Source: Verrucomicrobiota bacterium (lineage in GTDB: Bacteria > Verrucomicrobiota > Verrucomicrobiia > Chthoniobacterales > Xiphinematobacteraceae). Taken from it: a stretch of 14,422 nt of DNA. The notes under the pieces were generated by a model. The model saw only the letters and a program-made list of their open reading frames with translations, made no database searches and was not told where the DNA came from. This document shows, one piece after another, positions 13,503 to 14,422 of this stretch. The stretch spans positions 1 through 14,422 of the forward strand of contig PSRL01000007.1 of NCBI GenBank assembly GCA_003176035.1, read 5' to 3'. How positions within the stretch are numbered: position 1 is the stretch's first letter; the number at the start of each line of letters is the position of its first letter. Position numbers and translations under genes: made by a program.

Positions 13503-14422
13503 AGCAGCTACTGGAAAAAGCGCAATCTTTTGCAAAGGGTGGTGGCAAGCCCCGCAATTTCAGCGACATCTATATCGCAGCAATCATTGTATGTGTCATT
13601 TCCCTGCTTGTGGTCCCGGTGCCTTCATGGCTTCTGGATACTCTCATCGCGGTCAATCTGATGATTTCCATGATCCTTCTGATGATGGCTATTTATATGC
13701 CAGGGATACTTGCCTTTTCCACCTTTCCTAGCATCCTTCTAATTACGACGCTGTTTCGTTTGGCAATTAATATTACCTCGACGCGTATGATCCTGATGGA
13801 TGCATCGGCCGGCGAGATCATTTTCACCTTCGGAAATTTTGTCGTGGGGGGCAACTTTGTCGTCGGAACAGTTCTCTTTCTGATCCTTCTCATTATTCAA
13901 TTTATCGTTATCACAAAAGGTGCTGAGCGCGTGGCGGAAGTAGCTGCGCGATTCACCCTGGATGCTATGCCTGGGAAACAAATGAGCATTGATGCCGATA
14001 TGCGTGCAAATGTCATCGATATTCGCGAGGCCCAGCGGAGACGTGGAATCTTAGAAAAAGAAAGTCAGCTTTTTGGAGCTATGGATGGCGCCATGAAATT
14101 TGTCAAAGGAGATGCTATCGCCTCTCTAATCATTGTGGCCATTAACATTACCGCCGGCATCTGTATTGGCGTCGCTCAAAAAGGAATGGAATTTGGCACC
14201 GCTGTCACAACCTATTCAATACTAACGATTGGTGATGGGCTTGTGTCTCAAATTCCCGCATTGCTGATATCAATCACCGCGGGCATGATCACCACCCGTG
14301 TCAGTTCAGAAGAACGGGCAGGTCTCGGTACCGATATTTTTAAGCAGATTTTTGCCATACCAAAAGCACTCGTTATCGGTGGAGTGGTATTGGCGGGCTT
14401 TGCCCTGGTTCCTGGTTTTCCG
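13499..14422 (+). CDS. sctV: T3SS export gate protein SctV (LcrD/YscV/InvA family), 3' partial
   Basis: SctV forms a nonameric ring in the inner membrane under the injectisome. It receives substrates and uses the proton gradient. The window holds the first 308 residues, essentially the whole membrane domain of a protein usually near 700 residues; the cytoplasmic ring domain lies beyond the right edge. Membrane segments begin at about residue 21. FRLAINITSTRMIL and the FHIPEP signature (KGAERVAEVAARFTLDAMPG from residue 140, then KQMSIDAD) are present. EKESQLFGAMDGAMKFVKGDAI follows the injectisome form rather than flagellar FlhA. The frame stays open to the end. It begins at ATG 13499, overlapping the sctY stop. 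Confidence 0.97.
   Translation, partial: MKQLLEKAQSFAKGGGKPRNFSDIYIAAIIVCVISLLVVPVPSWLLDTLIAVNLMISMILLMMAIYMPGILAFSTFPSILLITTLFRLAINITSTRMILMDASAGEIIFTFGNFVVGGNFVVGTVLFLILLIIQFIVITKGAERVAEVAARFTLDAMPGKQMSIDADMRANVIDIREAQRRRGILEKESQLFGAMDGAMKFVKGDAIASLIIVAINITAGICIGVAQKGMEFGTAVTTYSILTIGDGLVSQIPALLISITAGMITTRVSSEERAGLGTDIFKQIFAIPKALVIGGVVLAGFALVPGFP

Noticed and set aside
1..14422. CRISPR array or insertion sequence
   Set aside because: No regularly spaced direct repeats, transposase frames or terminal inverted repeats with target duplications are visible.

Overview
The window comes from a Gram-negative bacterium of moderate base composition with short leaders and few strong Shine-Dalgarno sites. 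The evidence is Mg-type heme synthesis, an L,D-transpeptidase, GDP-fucose synthesis and, decisively, a Ysc-type type III secretion (T3SS) operon. The mix would suit a host-associated member of the PVC/Verrucomicrobiota group. That placement is inference, because no rRNA or other phylogenetic marker lies in the window.

Left part (1-2200): the C-terminal end of an unidentified plus-strand gene converges on a minus-strand three-gene operon. The operon encodes two paralogous ECF-type membrane S components followed by an EcfT-like coupling protein. The genes are joined by a 29-base gap and a 4-base overlap, and a good -10 element lies upstream. No ECF ATPase is visible. Bases 2197-2881 hold no convincing gene.

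Middle (2882-9264): on the minus strand are a thioredoxin-fold YyaL/DUF255 protein and, upstream of it, GDP-L-fucose synthase with a complete active site. Divergent from these on the plus strand are a YqgE/AlgH protein, a processive-type family 2 glycosyltransferase and a secreted YkuD-type L,D-transpeptidase that ends at an intrinsic terminator. A small minus-strand ORF with an embedded hairpin sits between yqgE and the glycosyltransferase. This part is mainly envelope and surface-glycan functions plus housekeeping.

Right part (9265-14422): minus-strand hemB is divergent from a plus-strand T3SS operon. The operon reads sctW (YopN-like gatekeeper), an extra segment resembling the YopN C-terminus in another frame, tyeA, a sycN-like chaperone, sctX (YscX), sctY (YscY) and sctV (LcrD/YscV export gate, cut by the window end). 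This is the yopN-tyeA-sycN-yscX-yscY-lcrD order known from Yersinia. In that system YopN, TyeA and SycN (with YscB) block premature effector export, while YscX and YscY work with the SctV gate. Three junctions are ATGA overlaps, which indicates tight translational coupling.

The most interesting observation is that the gatekeeper appears to be divided over three reading frames. About 290 bases of sequence unlike the family separate its HrpJ-like part from the segment that matches the YopN C-terminus.
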